A DNA stretch of 64,000 bases from Aestuariimicrobium soli (lineage in GTDB: Bacteria > Actinomycetota > Actinomycetes > Propionibacteriales > Propionibacteriaceae). The position numbers and the translations under genes were made by a program. Positions within the stretch are counted from its first letter, which is position 1; the number at the start of each line of letters is the position of its first letter. Where the stretch lies: the NCBI RefSeq assembly GCF_051192575.1, contig NZ_JBPJSQ010000006.1, positions 496,001 to 560,000 of the forward strand, given 5' to 3'. Positions 8,358-16,731 of this stretch are shown in pieces. The notes below the pieces were generated by a model. It was given only the letters and a program-made list of their open reading frames with translations, had not been told where the DNA came from and ran no database searches.

Positions 8358-9706
8358 CAGGTCGTCACCCCACGCGGACGACGGGACCGCCAGCATTCCA
8401 GGGCCACCGACAGCACCGTGATCAGCACCACCGTCACGCGGACGATGATGGTCAGCGCGTAGGGCGTCTCGCCGCCGCGCGGGCCGAACCGCAGCGATCC
8501 GTTGAGGTAGGCCCAGACCGCCCCCCAGTACAGGGCCTCGGCGGCGGCCAGCACGGCCACCCAGCCCTGCGGACGACACAGGGCCGCCAGCGGCACCAGC
8601 AGCAGGGCCTGCTGCGGAGCATAGGTGGGGGCCAGCACGACGGTGATGCCCAGCACCACCAGCATCAGCTGCTCGGGTCGGGCCTCCACGACCCCCAGCA
8701 CCACCGCGAGCAGCACGGCCACCACCAGCAGCGCAGTGACCAGCACCAACACGCGGGCCACCAGCGTCGACGCGGGGTTGTTCTCACCGAGCAATTGCTG
8801 CCAGATCGCGCCGAGCCCGAGGTCGGGCACCAGTTGGGCCATGATCCAGCGGCGCCAGCCGGCTGGCCACAGCAGGGCAACGGGCAGGTTCACCAGAACG
8901 ACGATGGCGGCGGCGACCCCGGCGGCGAGGGCGGGGCCGTGGCGGGGGTGGGCTCGCCCGCTGTCGGCTGGCCGGGTGCCCCTTCCCGGGGAGGCGACCG
9001 CCAGGGTGGCGAGCACGAGCACGAGCGGCAGCAGGAAGCCGCTGGCCCCGACCGCCGCACCGGCCGCGATCCCACACAGCCACCACCGGCGCGCGTGCCA
9101 CGCCCACAGGGCGATCATCATCGCGGCGGCGCCGAGCAGTTCCCAGCTGACCATGCCCGCCGTGAAGCCGGTCAGGCAGAGCGCGGCCAGGGTCCACCCC
9201 TGCCCGCGGCCCTCCATGCCCACGCGGGTGGGCCGACCCAGCAGGCGACTGGTGGCCAGCTGGGTGCGCAGCAGCACCAGGAAGCAGACCCCGAACACCA
9301 CCGAGGCCAGCACCAGGAAGTCGTTGCCGGCGTCGAGCGCCTGCTGGGCGGTGAGCCCTTCGCGCACCGGATGGGTGACCGCCACCAGGCTGCGCAGCAA
9401 AGCCATCAGGGCACCCGTCAGCGGAGGCTGGTCGATGGCCGCTCCCCCGTCACCGGTGAACCACGGCGAGTGCCCCGACGCCAACTGGTTCTGGTAGGTG
9501 ATCGGCAGATCGGAGTAGCACAACCGCAACATCGCGTTCACCGGCTGACCGGCGACCGTGGTCTCGCAGGTGCGCTGGTGCAGCATCGCCGCACACCACA
9601 CCACGATGCCGACGGTCAGCCATCCCAGGGTCGGGCTGAACAGGGCGGCGCCGCCACGACCGTGGCGTCCTGCGCCTCCCCACGGGGAGTCACGCAGGGG
9701 CGTCAT
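8357..9706 (-). CDS. GT87-like (DUF2029-type) polytopic glycosyltransferase
   Basis: 449 residues with about ten membrane segments. The first extracytoplasmic loop is polar and contains CYSDLPITYQNQL and AIDQPPLTGALMAL, similar in layout to actinobacterial GT-C mannosyltransferases of the GT87 type (alpha-mannosyltransferases using polyprenyl-phosphate mannose). A recognisable catalytic Asp sits in the first loop (YSD). The ATG at 9706 overlaps the PBP stop in ATGA, so it is coupled to the PBP gene; the stop is in turn coupled to the PIG-V-like gene. The family assignment rests on topology and the loop motif only; it could be another GT-C clan. Confidence 0.62.
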   Translation of the reverse strand: MTPLRDSPWGGAGRHGRGGAALFSPTLGWLTVGIVVWCAAMLHQRTCETTVAGQPVNAMLRLCYSDLPITYQNQLASGHSPWFTGDGGAAIDQPPLTGALMALLRSLVAVTHPVREGLTAQQALDAGNDFLVLASVVFGVCFLVLLRTQLATSRLLGRPTRVGMEGRGQGWTLAALCLTGFTAGMVSWELLGAAAMMIALWAWHARRWWLCGIAAGAAVGASGFLLPLVLVLATLAVASPGRGTRPADSGRAHPRHGPALAAGVAAAIVVLVNLPVALLWPAGWRRWIMAQLVPDLGLGAIWQQLLGENNPASTLVARVLVLVTALLVVAVLLAVVLGVVEARPEQLMLVVLGITVVLAPTYAPQQALLLVPLAALCRPQGWVAVLAAAEALYWGAVWAYLNGSLRFGPRGGETPYALTIIVRVTVVLITVLSVALECWRSRRPRGVTT

Positions 9707-11988
9707 CGTGAGGCGGTCGCGCTCGAGGTCGCCTGCTGGGTGGGTTGGTTGGGCGGCGACTGGGTCGTGGTCGCACCGCTGCTGGTGGTCGGATCACTGG
9801 GTTGCGGCGGGGCGGACGACGCCGGCTCGCTCGGCGCCTGCGACGGCGGCGCGCTCGACTGCTCCGGGGTGGGGCTGGGCGACTCCGTGGTCGGGGTGGG
9901 CGTCGGGGAGTCCGAGGTCGGGGTGGGGGTCGGCGAGTCGCTCGACGGGTTCACCGTCGAATCCTTGGACGACCCGCTGTTCACCCAGGCAGGCTCGGCG
10001 AACGGGATGTTCTTCTGCCCCTTCATCGCCACCTTCATGTAGTCGGCCCAGACCATCGCCGGGTAGGTGCCGCCGAAGAAGGTGCCGTCACCGGGACGCT
10101 TGTAGGGGTCGAGGTCGCCGTTGCCGCCGTCGCCGGCCACGAACATCACCGACGTCGAGATCTGCTTGGTGTAAGCCACGAACCAGGCGCTGGTGATGGC
10201 GTCGCCGACGCCCGAGGTGCCCGTCTTGCCGGCAATGTCGTAGCCGAGGTCGGCCACTCGTCCGCCCGTGCCCTGCTTGACGACCGACTGCAACGCGTAG
10301 GTGATGTCGCGGGAGATGTCGGGCTCGATGGTCTGCTTGGCCTTCGGCTTGTTCTCGTAGAGGGTCTTGCCGTCGATGTCGGTGACCTTGGCGACGACGT
10401 GGTTGGCGACCTGCTTGCCGTCGTTGGCGAAGGTGGCGTAGCCACCGGCCTGCTCGAGCGGGCTGACCTCGGCGGTGCCCAGCGAGATGCGGTTGTTGGC
10501 ATCCCAGCCGGCGCCCTTGGCGACGCCCGCATCATTGGCGGCCTTGATGACGGCGACCGGACCGTTGGGGATCTGCTCGGTGAGGTCGACGAAGGCGGTG
10601 TTGATCGAGTCCTCGGTGGCCTTCAGCAGGCTCACCTGGCCGTACTGCTCGTTGAACTCGTTGCGCACCGTGGAGTTGTCGCCGGCCGGGGTGAAGGTGT
10701 TGCCGTTGAGCCGGGAGCGCAGCGAGAAGCCGTTGCGCAGGCCCGCGACCGCCGCGTACGGCTTGAACGTCGAGGCCGCCGGACGATCGGTGGTGGCCCA
10801 GTTGCGGGAGTTCTTCACGTAGTCGTCGCCGCCGTACATGGCCAGCACCTCGCCGGTGCCGACCTGCACCGACGCGATGGCGATGTGCAGGTTGTTCGGG
10901 TCTTGCTTGGGGCTGGCGTCGGCGGCCACCTTGGCGCGGTAGGCCTGACCGACCTTGACGGCCTCGGCCTGCATGGTGGCGTCGAAGGTGGTGGTGATGT
11001 TCAGGCCGCCGCCCGAGATCTGGGCGTCGGTGAAGCCGTTGTTGAGCAGCTCGTCGCGCACCGCAGTGAGCAGGTAGCCCTTGGTGCCGCCGTAGCGGGA
11101 ATTGAGCGGGATCTCGGGGAAGGCCGGCAGCTGCCCGTAGGCCTTGGAGTGCTCGGCCTTGGAGATCTTGCCCATCTCCTGCATGCCGTCGAGCACGTAG
11201 CGGTAGCGGTCGAGCAGACGCTTGGAGTTGTTCGGGCCCTCGCTGGGGTCGAACAGGCTGGGGTTGTTCAGCACCGAGGCGAGCACCGCGGACTGCTCGA
11301 CCGTCAGGTCTTTCGCGTCGACATTGAAGTAGGCCCGACTGGCGGCCTGGATGCCGTAGGCGCCTCGTCCGAAGTAGATGGTGTTGAGGTAGTCGCGCAG
11401 GATCTCTTCCTTCGACTTCTCCTTGCCCATCTTCACGGCGAGCGCGAGCTCGCGGAACTTGCGGGTCATGGTGCGGTCGCTGGTGAGGTAGTAGATCTTG
11501 ATGTACTGCTGGGTGATGGTCGACCCGCCGCCCTGGATCTCGCCGCCGCGGACGATCTGCACGACGCTGCGGGCGATGCCCGAGGGGCTGATGCCGCGGT
11601 CGGTCCAGAAGGTGCGGTTCTCGGCGGCCACCACGGCGTCCTTGATGTGGGGACTCATCTGGTCGTACGGAATCGTGGTGCGGTTCTGCACGGCGAAACT
11701 GCCGATGCGGGTCCTGCCGTCGCGGTAATTGACGAAGGTCGTGTTGGTGTTGAAGTCCTTGTTGGGGTCGGGCAGCGTGGTGCGCTGGTAGAAGAGCAGC
11801 GCTCCGACGACGGCGACGATCGCCAGCACCAAGGCCACGATGGTGGTGGCCATGGCGATGCGTCCGACGACCCGCTTCCAGGTGAGCTTGCGCTTGCGGG
11901 TGGCCTTGGAGCCGGAGGCTCGGCGCGAGGAGCCGGAGGCTCGACGCGAGGAGCCGGAGGCTCGGCGGTGGGACTTCGGGTCAGCCAT
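9703..11988 (-). CDS. bifunctional class A penicillin-binding protein
   Basis: 761 residues. A basic cytoplasmic N-terminus (including three RRASGSS/K repeats, residues 8-28) precedes one membrane anchor (residues ~41-67). A GT51 glycosyltransferase domain follows, with catalytic Glu123 in AAENRTFW and GGSTITQQ near 154. The transpeptidase domain has Ser406 in STFK, SIN at 461-463 and KTG at 588-590. It polymerises and cross-links peptidoglycan. The last ~90 residues are Pro/Thr/Ser-rich with repeated SDSPTPTPT; no PASTA domain is present. The start at 11988 has GAGGAC upstream and overlaps the DUF5318 stop by 8 nt. It heads a coupled run into two membrane glycosyltransferase-like genes, suggesting coordinated wall and glycan assembly. 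Confidence 0.96.
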   Translation of the reverse strand: MADPKSHRRASGSSRRASGSSRRASGSKATRKRKLTWKRVVGRIAMATTIVALVLAIVAVVGALLFYQRTTLPDPNKDFNTNTTFVNYRDGRTRIGSFAVQNRTTIPYDQMSPHIKDAVVAAENRTFWTDRGISPSGIARSVVQIVRGGEIQGGGSTITQQYIKIYYLTSDRTMTRKFRELALAVKMGKEKSKEEILRDYLNTIYFGRGAYGIQAASRAYFNVDAKDLTVEQSAVLASVLNNPSLFDPSEGPNNSKRLLDRYRYVLDGMQEMGKISKAEHSKAYGQLPAFPEIPLNSRYGGTKGYLLTAVRDELLNNGFTDAQISGGGLNITTTFDATMQAEAVKVGQAYRAKVAADASPKQDPNNLHIAIASVQVGTGEVLAMYGGDDYVKNSRNWATTDRPAASTFKPYAAVAGLRNGFSLRSRLNGNTFTPAGDNSTVRNEFNEQYGQVSLLKATEDSINTAFVDLTEQIPNGPVAVIKAANDAGVAKGAGWDANNRISLGTAEVSPLEQAGGYATFANDGKQVANHVVAKVTDIDGKTLYENKPKAKQTIEPDISRDITYALQSVVKQGTGGRVADLGYDIAGKTGTSGVGDAITSAWFVAYTKQISTSVMFVAGDGGNGDLDPYKRPGDGTFFGGTYPAMVWADYMKVAMKGQKNIPFAEPAWVNSGSSKDSTVNPSSDSPTPTPTSDSPTPTPTTESPSPTPEQSSAPPSQAPSEPASSAPPQPSDPTTSSGATTTQSPPNQPTQQATSSATASR
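11905..11967 (-). repeat. three tandem 21-bp units inside the PBP gene
   Basis: Each unit encodes RRASGSS (the last RRASGSK). The DNA units are nearly identical (core GAGCCGGAGGCTC), so copy number could change by slippage and alter the basic cytoplasmic tail of the PBP. Confidence 0.85.
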
Positions 11989-12400
11989 AGATGTCCTCGA
12001 CGGTTTCCTCGCGGCGGGGGCGACGACGCTTGCGGCCGTCGCCCAGGGTGTAGGTCTCGATCAGGTGGTTCCAGCGGCAGTCGGGGCAGACCTCGACCAC
12101 GCGCACGGTGAACTCGCCCACATTGTTCTGCATCTCGTCGAGTTCCGCCGTCGACTTGATGCGCCCGGAGTACATGCCCAGCTGGTCGCCGAAGGTGTAG
12201 TTCAGATTCAGCAGGTGCTCGCGCTCGCAGATGGGGCAGGGGGTCTCGCTGATTTCGCCGTGGTGCAGGGCACTGGTCACCAGGATCGGCTCGGCGTCGC
12301 AGGCCTCGGGCGCGTTCAGGGTGCGCGCAGGCCGCCGCAGCGCCTCGAGGCTGGCCCGGCGCTGCAGGGCGTGGGAGATGACGTTCCGACGCGACCACAT
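11981..12400 (-). CDS. DUF5318 family protein
   Basis: 139 residues, soluble. Two CxxC pairs (CPICEREHL at about residue 55 and CPDCRWNHL at about 108) look like a zinc ribbon; the C-terminus is basic (RKRRRPRREE) and ends EDIYG. This matches the actinobacterial DUF5318 family, usually encoded directly upstream of a class A PBP as here. Function unknown; a regulatory or scaffold role in wall synthesis is suggested only by conserved linkage. The ATG at 12400 has TACTCT 7 nt upstream (leaderless) and is the first gene of the 12.4-5.9 kb minus-strand operon. Confidence 0.88.
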   Translation of the reverse strand: MWSRRNVISHALQRRASLEALRRPARTLNAPEACDAEPILVTSALHHGEISETPCPICEREHLLNLNYTFGDQLGMYSGRIKSTAELDEMQNNVGEFTVRVVEVCPDCRWNHLIETYTLGDGRKRRRPRREETVEDIYG

Positions 12401-12407
12401 GCGATCA

Positions 12408-12413
12408 AGAGTA
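12408..12413 (-). promoter_or_regulatory. -10 box of the leaderless promoter for the DUF5318-PBP operon
   Basis: TACTCT on the minus strand, 7 nt before the ATG at 12400. Confidence 0.55.
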
Positions 12414-12512
12414 GGACGGTTGGGGTAGGGCGGGCATCCACTCGGGTCGCTCCAGTGTCACTAGTGTCGGGAGCAGTGGTCGGGCGCCGGATGGGGCGGT
12501 TGCCCAGCTCGA

Positions 12513-12590
12513 CCGCTCCAAACGTGTCGGCTGGCGACCAATGTTGAAGATTTTTGCAACATCGGTCGTCACAGAACACTTTTGGAGCGG
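12513..12590. repeat. 78-nt intergenic imperfect palindrome (member 1 of 5)
   Basis: Two 34-nt arms (12513-12546 and 12557-12590) flank a 10-nt loop and align without gaps at 27 of 34 positions. The outer ten bases (CCGCTCCAAA / TTTGGAGCGG) are perfect, and the inner CGACC(A/G)ATGTTG arm has one mismatch. It lies in the divergent gap between DUF5318 and the DinB gene. No T-run follows, so it is not an ordinary terminator. The neighbouring CACTAGTG at 12458-12465 is a separate short palindrome. Confidence 0.8.
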
Positions 12591-12627
12591 GGAGGTCACG
12601 ACCCCGGTGGCGGTGCTTCGGATCTCT

Positions 12628-12633
12628 TACCGT
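12628..12633 (+). promoter_or_regulatory. -10 box of a leaderless promoter for the DinB-like gene
   Basis: TACCGT, 7 nt before the ATG at 12641. Confidence 0.5.
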
Positions 12634-12640
12634 GGGTGCC

Positions 12641-13213
12641 ATGATCTCCGATGACCCCCTGACCACCGATGAGCAGGGTCGACCCGAACCGCCGCTCTCC
12701 GCGGGAGAGGCCGAGACCCTGCTCGGGTTCCTCGACTTCCAGCGAGCGACGCTGGAGTGGAAGACCAAGGGTGTGCAGGCGTCGGGCCTGCGCGCGACCC
12801 TGCACCCGACCTCGATGACGCTGGCCGGGCTGCTCAAGCACCTGGCGTGGGTCGAGGACTTCTGGTTCGTCCACACCGCCGGGCATCAGCCGATGCCGGA
12901 GCCGTGGGCGGGGGTGGACTGGTCGTCCGACGAGAACTGGGAGTGGACCTCGGCCCTGACCGACGAGCCCGACGAGGTGCGTGGCATCTGGCAGCAGTCG
13001 GTGGTGCGGTCGCGGAAGCTGGTGGCGGGGTTGCTGGCGGGTGAGGGGTCCGGTGAGTCGGGCGGGCCGCTGGCCGACACTCATCCGGCGTGGGGTGGTC
13101 AGGCGCAGGTGTCGCTGCGGTGGATCCTCACGCACATGATCGAGGAGTACGCCCGCCACAACGGGCACGCCGACCTGCTGCGCGAGGCCGTGGACGGTGA
13201 GACCGGCGAGTAA
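12641..13213 (+). CDS. DinB/DUF664 family protein
   Basis: 190 residues, a four-helix-bundle family. Metal-ligand histidines are seen in LLKHLAWVEDFW (about residue 66) and in the C-terminal ILTHMIEEYARHNGHADLLRE (about 165). Actinobacterial DinB/DUF664 proteins include mycothiol- or bacillithiol-dependent transferases and proteins of unknown role, so only a thiol-dependent metalloenzyme-like function can be proposed. The start at 12641 is supported by the TACCGT box 7 nt upstream; no Shine-Dalgarno is needed. Monocistronic: 237 bp separate it from the fucosidase gene, including a palindrome. Confidence 0.85.
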   Translation: MISDDPLTTDEQGRPEPPLSAGEAETLLGFLDFQRATLEWKTKGVQASGLRATLHPTSMTLAGLLKHLAWVEDFWFVHTAGHQPMPEPWAGVDWSSDENWEWTSALTDEPDEVRGIWQQSVVRSRKLVAGLLAGEGSGESGGPLADTHPAWGGQAQVSLRWILTHMIEEYARHNGHADLLREAVDGETGE

Positions 13214-13280
13214 GCCAGCCATGGGATGACGCAAATGTGACTGCTCGACGCCCACCACCCCCCTGATCACCCACCCGCGC

Positions 13281-13357
13281 CGTGCAGGATCGGTCGCCCA
13301 GCCCACGTTGTTCCCCTCCCACGGCCACGAACGCCCCTCGGCGACCGATCTCGCACG
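13281..13357. repeat. 77-nt intergenic imperfect palindrome (member 2 of 5)
   Basis: Arms 13281-13298 and 13340-13357 match at 16 of 18 positions (CGTGC, two mismatches, then a perfect GATCGGTCGCC / GGCGACCGATC). The central 41 nt are only partly complementary. It lies between the DinB gene and the fucosidase gene. Length and design match the other four elements although the sequence does not. Confidence 0.65.
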
Positions 13358-13450
13358 CACCCGCCGCCGGCCACATCTCAGCGCTCGGGTGGCACCACTC
13401 ACTCGTCCGCCATGGTGTTGGCTGGTGCAGACCCCTCCGGAAGGCCCTCC

Positions 13451-14974
13451 ATGACCTCCTCCCTGCCGCCCCTGCGCGTCGACGACCTGCCCGACCCGGT
13501 GGACGTCTCCGACAACACCGAAGCCCTGGCCGGGGTGCGCCGGGTGATCGATGCCGGCCCGTACACCGACAGCTGGGAGTCCCTGAAGAGCTACCAGCCG
13601 CCCACCTGGTACGAGGACGCGAAGTTCGGCATCTTCATCCACTGGGGCCTGTACTCGGTGCCCGCCTTCGGAAGCGAGTGGTACTCGCGCAGCATGTACT
13701 GCGAGGGCAGTCGCGAGCACCAACACCACATCGAGACGTATGGGTCGCCGGCCGAGTTCGGCTACAAGGACTTCATCCCCTCGTTCACCATGCACGACTT
13801 CGACCCGCAGCAGTGGGCGACCCTGTTCCGCGAGGCGGGTGCGCAGTTCGTGGTGCCGGTGGCCGAGCACCACGACGGGTTCGCGATGTACGACACGGCC
13901 CGTTCGCGGTGGAGCGCCGCGCGGATGGGTCCCGAGCGCGACGTCTTCGGCGAGCTGACGGCGGCCGTCGACCAGGCCTGGATGGTGCCGGGCGCCTCGT
14001 CCCACCGTGCGGAGCACTGGTTCTTCATGAACGGCGGCACCAAGACGCCGTCGGACGTGCTCGACCCCGCGACCCATGACTTCTACGGGCCGGCGCAGCG
14101 GGAGGAGACGGTGCCCTCGGCGCGGTTTCTGGAGGACTGGCTGTTGCGCACGGTGGAGATCATCGACCGGTACCGGCCGCAGGTGCTGTGGTTCGACTGG
14201 TGGATCGAGCAGCCCGCGTTCAAGCCGAGCCTGGCGAAGCTGGCCGCCTACTACTACAACCGGGCGGCCGAGTGGGGTCGCGAGGTGGTCATCAACTTCA
14301 AGTGGGGGGCCTTCGAGCCCGGCACCGCGGTCTACGACATCGAGCGCGGCGCGATGGGCGAGATCCAGCCGGTGGTGTGGCAGAACGACACGTCGGTGTC
14401 CAAGACCGCGTGGGGGTGGGTCGAGGGGCACGAGTACAAGAGCGCCGACGACCTCGTCTGCGAGCTGGCCGACGTGGTGTCGAAGAATGGGGTGCTGCTG
14501 CTGAACATCGGCCCCAAGCCCGACGGCACCATCGCCGACCAGGAGCAGCGGCTGCTCCGCGAGATCGGGGCGTGGCTCTCGCGCAACGGTGAGGCCATCT
14601 ACGGCACTCGTCCGTGGGTGATCTCGGGTGAGGGGCCCACCGAGGTCGTGGCCGGATCGTTCGTCGACGGCCACGATCGCGTCTTCACCGGGTCCGACCT
14701 GCGGTTCACCTCCCGCAGCCACGTGACCGGACGCTACGTCTACGCCATTCCGCTGGGCGACCCCACCGACGGGCTGGTGCGCATCCGGTCCTTCGGCAAG
14801 AGGGCTGGTCTGCTGACCGATCCGATCGCCGAGGTGACGTTGCTCGGTGAGGACGAGGCGCCTCGCTGGGAGCAGACCGCGGACGAGTTGGTCGTCCACA
14901 CCAAGGGACGAGCCGTGGTAAAGCTGTTCCTGCGGGCCCGCGAGACCCCGCCCCGGACCGACTTCCTGCACTGA
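13451..14974 (+). CDS. GH29 alpha-L-fucosidase, cytoplasmic
   Basis: 507 residues. The GH29 (beta/alpha)8 barrel is recognisable from YEDAKFGIFIHWGLYSVPAF (~residue 50), the His pair in VPVAEHHDGFAMYD (~140), the nucleophile region VLWFDWWIEQ (~250; Asp in WFD) and LLLNIGPKPDGTI (~350). A C-terminal beta domain follows. It would release terminal L-fucose with retention of configuration. No signal peptide, so fucosides must be imported or are internal. Start at 13451 (GGAAGG upstream) preferred over 13412, because the extra 13 residues look unconserved. No fucose uptake or catabolism gene is adjacent; the ABC/FAD operon at 21.5-28 kb is the nearest carbohydrate locus. A hairpin terminator follows. 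Confidence 0.93.
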   Translation: MTSSLPPLRVDDLPDPVDVSDNTEALAGVRRVIDAGPYTDSWESLKSYQPPTWYEDAKFGIFIHWGLYSVPAFGSEWYSRSMYCEGSREHQHHIETYGSPAEFGYKDFIPSFTMHDFDPQQWATLFREAGAQFVVPVAEHHDGFAMYDTARSRWSAARMGPERDVFGELTAAVDQAWMVPGASSHRAEHWFFMNGGTKTPSDVLDPATHDFYGPAQREETVPSARFLEDWLLRTVEIIDRYRPQVLWFDWWIEQPAFKPSLAKLAAYYYNRAAEWGREVVINFKWGAFEPGTAVYDIERGAMGEIQPVVWQNDTSVSKTAWGWVEGHEYKSADDLVCELADVVSKNGVLLLNIGPKPDGTIADQEQRLLREIGAWLSRNGEAIYGTRPWVISGEGPTEVVAGSFVDGHDRVFTGSDLRFTSRSHVTGRYVYAIPLGDPTDGLVRIRSFGKRAGLLTDPIAEVTLLGEDEAPRWEQTADELVVHTKGRAVVKLFLRARETPPRTDFLH

Positions 14975-15024
14975 GGCACGCACGTCCACGGCCGAGAGCG
15001 TGCCGTGCCGCGCGTCACCGGGTG

Positions 15025-15054
15025 CTGCGCTGGGCCGGTGAAAGCCCAGCGCAG
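15025..15054. terminator. hairpin between convergent genes
   Basis: Perfect 11-bp stem (15025-15035 with 15044-15054, CTGCGCTGGGC / GCCCAGCGCAG) and 8-nt loop CGGTGAAA, between the stops of the fucosidase (+) and the NAD(P)-binding gene (-). No U-tract; it would serve either strand. Confidence 0.65.
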
Positions 15055-15086
15055 GTGCGTCCCCAGGTGGCGGCGGGCCTGAAGGA

Positions 15087-15710
15087 TCAGTAGGCGGCGG
15101 TGAAGCGCTGGTTCACGTGCTTGCGGTTCTCGACCTCGTCGAGGATGGCGATCGCCAGGTCGGCGCCGGAGATGAAGGACTCACCCTTCTCGTCCGAGAG
15201 CAGCACGTCGCCACCGAGGCGGAACTGGCCGGTCTTCTCGCCGGGAGCGAAGCCGCCGAAGCCGGCTGCGGGGCTGATGTAGAACCAGTCGAGCTTGGTG
15301 TCGTTGGCGCGCAGGTCATCGAGCACGTCGGCCATCTCGAGCGACTCGGCCTTGTAGGCGTCGGGGAACTCGGGGGTGTCGACCAGACGCGGGCCACCCT
15401 CGGCGACGTAGAGCGATCCGGCTCCTCCGACCACGCCCAGGCGGGTCTCACCGTCGGCGGCAAGCTCGGCCAGCTGGGCGACGGCGGGACGCACACGCCC
15501 CTCCATGTCACCGCGCGGCGACAGGCTCACCAGCACGACGTCGTGGTCGTCGACCACCTTCTCGGCGGTGGCGCGATCGGTCAGGTCGGCGCCGGTCGAC
15601 CGGCTGAGGCTGGTCACGTGGTGGCCGCGGGCGGTGGCCTCGTCCACGAGGTGGGTGCCGAGGTAGCCGGTAGCGCCTGCGACGGCGATGCGCAGCGGGG
15701 TGGTGGTCAT
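15087..15710 (-). CDS. NAD(P)-binding protein, atypical SDR/NmrA-like
   Basis: 207 residues. The N-terminal Rossmann motif is IAVAGATGYLGTHLVDEA (GxxGxxG). VVLVSLSPRGDMEG follows, then LGVVGGAGSLYV. Tyr in DWFYISPAAGFG is characteristic of the YwnB/NmrA-like atypical short-chain dehydrogenase group. These bind NAD(P)H and act as reductases or redox sensors; the substrate is unknown. The ATG at 15710 has AGAGGA upstream. It lies 29 bp behind the stop of the GyrI-like gene on the same strand, so the two are probably cotranscribed. Ends at the shared hairpin terminator. Confidence 0.85.
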   Translation of the reverse strand: MTTTPLRIAVAGATGYLGTHLVDEATARGHHVTSLSRSTGADLTDRATAEKVVDDHDVVLVSLSPRGDMEGRVRPAVAQLAELAADGETRLGVVGGAGSLYVAEGGPRLVDTPEFPDAYKAESLEMADVLDDLRANDTKLDWFYISPAAGFGGFAPGEKTGQFRLGGDVLLSDEKGESFISGADLAIAILDEVENRKHVNQRFTAAY

Positions 15711-15739
15711 GAGGGGTCCTCTCAGAAGTAGTTCAACCT

Positions 15740-16393
15740 TCAAACGTCTTGAGGGGCTGGATTTGTTCCGGCCCCTCCGATGCGGAGGACGGGCTGGCGA
15801 AGGATCGTCCGAAGTTTCTCGGGCGCGACCCGGCGGGGATCGGAGAAGTAGATCTCGTGGTGGCGTCCGGTCAGGCGCAGGTCGTGGGCGGGGACGAACT
15901 CGTGGTGCAGGCGGTCGAGCACGGGGGCCTCGTCGTCGAAGGGGCCGAGATGCAGGGTCTGCACGCAGAGCCCCTCATCGATTGGTTCGAGACGCAGCCG
16001 GTCCATCAGGGGAGGTCGCTTGGTGGTGCGAACGTGCTCGAGCACGTCGCTGACAAGGTCGGACGAGAGCCAGTCCGGCACCAGGTTCAGCACGGTCCAC
16101 TGCCAGGCGGACTTGTCGCGGGCAGTGGTGAACACGCTCAGGTCGTCGGCCCACCACAGGGCCTCCAGGGGTGGCACCACGTAGTCGCGGCCCGCCGCCT
16201 TGCTCGCGAACTTGAGGGCGTAGGCCGCGGGGTAGAGGGTGGCGAGGGCGTCGGCGTACTCGGGTGCGACGTTGGGATCGCCCGAGCCGGTGACGGCGAG
16301 GTACCGACGCGGCGGCACGGTGACCATCTCGAAGTCGCTGGCTGGCGCGGTGTAGTCGGGAAGGGTGCGCTTGAGGTCGGTCTTGGCGGGCAT
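15740..16393 (-). CDS. GyrI-like small-molecule-binding domain protein
   Basis: 217 residues. FEMVTVPPRRYLAVTGSGDPN at the N-terminus and the C-terminal HEIYFSDPRRVAPEKLRTILRQPV are typical of the actinobacterial GyrI-like family (stand-alone SHV/GyrI fold), in which a Glu-lined pocket binds or hydrolyses small hydrophobic compounds. The ATG at 16393 has AGGAG 6 nt upstream. Likely first gene of a two-gene operon with the NAD(P)-binding protein, possibly for xenobiotic response. No DNA-binding domain is fused. Confidence 0.82.
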   Translation of the reverse strand: MPAKTDLKRTLPDYTAPASDFEMVTVPPRRYLAVTGSGDPNVAPEYADALATLYPAAYALKFASKAAGRDYVVPPLEALWWADDLSVFTTARDKSAWQWTVLNLVPDWLSSDLVSDVLEHVRTTKRPPLMDRLRLEPIDEGLCVQTLHLGPFDDEAPVLDRLHHEFVPAHDLRLTGRHHEIYFSDPRRVAPEKLRTILRQPVLRIGGAGTNPAPQDV

Positions 16394-16507
16394 CGCGACT
16401 CCTGTGACCTGATGGCTGGGGACTTGCGGTTGGGGAGGGGACGGGTGGGGCCCATCGTCCCAAGGCGGCGGTGCGGGTGGGAGTGGCGGCACGCTGTCGA
16501 TGGCGGG

Positions 16508-16513
16508 TAGACT
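16508..16513 (+). promoter_or_regulatory. possible -10 box for the tRNA gene
   Basis: TAGACT, 40 nt before the mature tRNA start. A TTGNNN -35 at proper spacing is not obvious. Confidence 0.35.
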
Positions 16514-16553
16514 CGGCGGTCGGTCCGTCGGCAGCTGCTGCAGGGCCGGATGA

Positions 16554-16629
16554 GGGGCTATGGCGCAATTGGTAGCGCACCTGCTTTGCAAGCAGGGGGT
16601 TAGGGGTTCGAGTCCCCTTAGCTCCACCA
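16554..16629 (+). tRNA. tRNA-Ala(UGC)
   Basis: 76-nt cloverleaf. The acceptor stem GGGGCTA pairs with TAGCTCC (one G-U), the anticodon stem CCTGC/GCAGG closes the loop TTTGCAA with anticodon TGC at 16587-16589, and the T-arm contains GGTTCGAGTCC. The discriminator is A and the CCA end is encoded (16627-16629). A lone tRNA; no integrase or repeated 3' end follows within the window, so no sign of use as an attachment site. Confidence 0.97.
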
Positions 16630-16731
16630 GTTCTCAGAGGTACTGGAACAGTCGACACCGGTGCTGGTGTCAGGGCGACGAAGGGCTCAGCGAGCCGGAT
16701 CGTCGCCCTTTCGTCGTCATAGTGGCCGTCG

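Noticed and set aside
9745..12111. 788-codon plus-strand open frame opposite the PBP
   Set aside because: Antisense shadow of a gene with full GT51 and transpeptidase motifs.
13451..14974. Fucosidase as part of the IclR/ABC operon
   Set aside because: More than 6 kb apart with unrelated genes and other promoters between; only a functional link by substrate is conceivable.
12596..14989. 797-codon minus-strand open frame opposite the fucosidase
   Set aside because: Composition (Arg/Gly/His/Val-rich, no domains) is that of a high-GC antisense shadow; the plus-strand gene has clear GH29 motifs.
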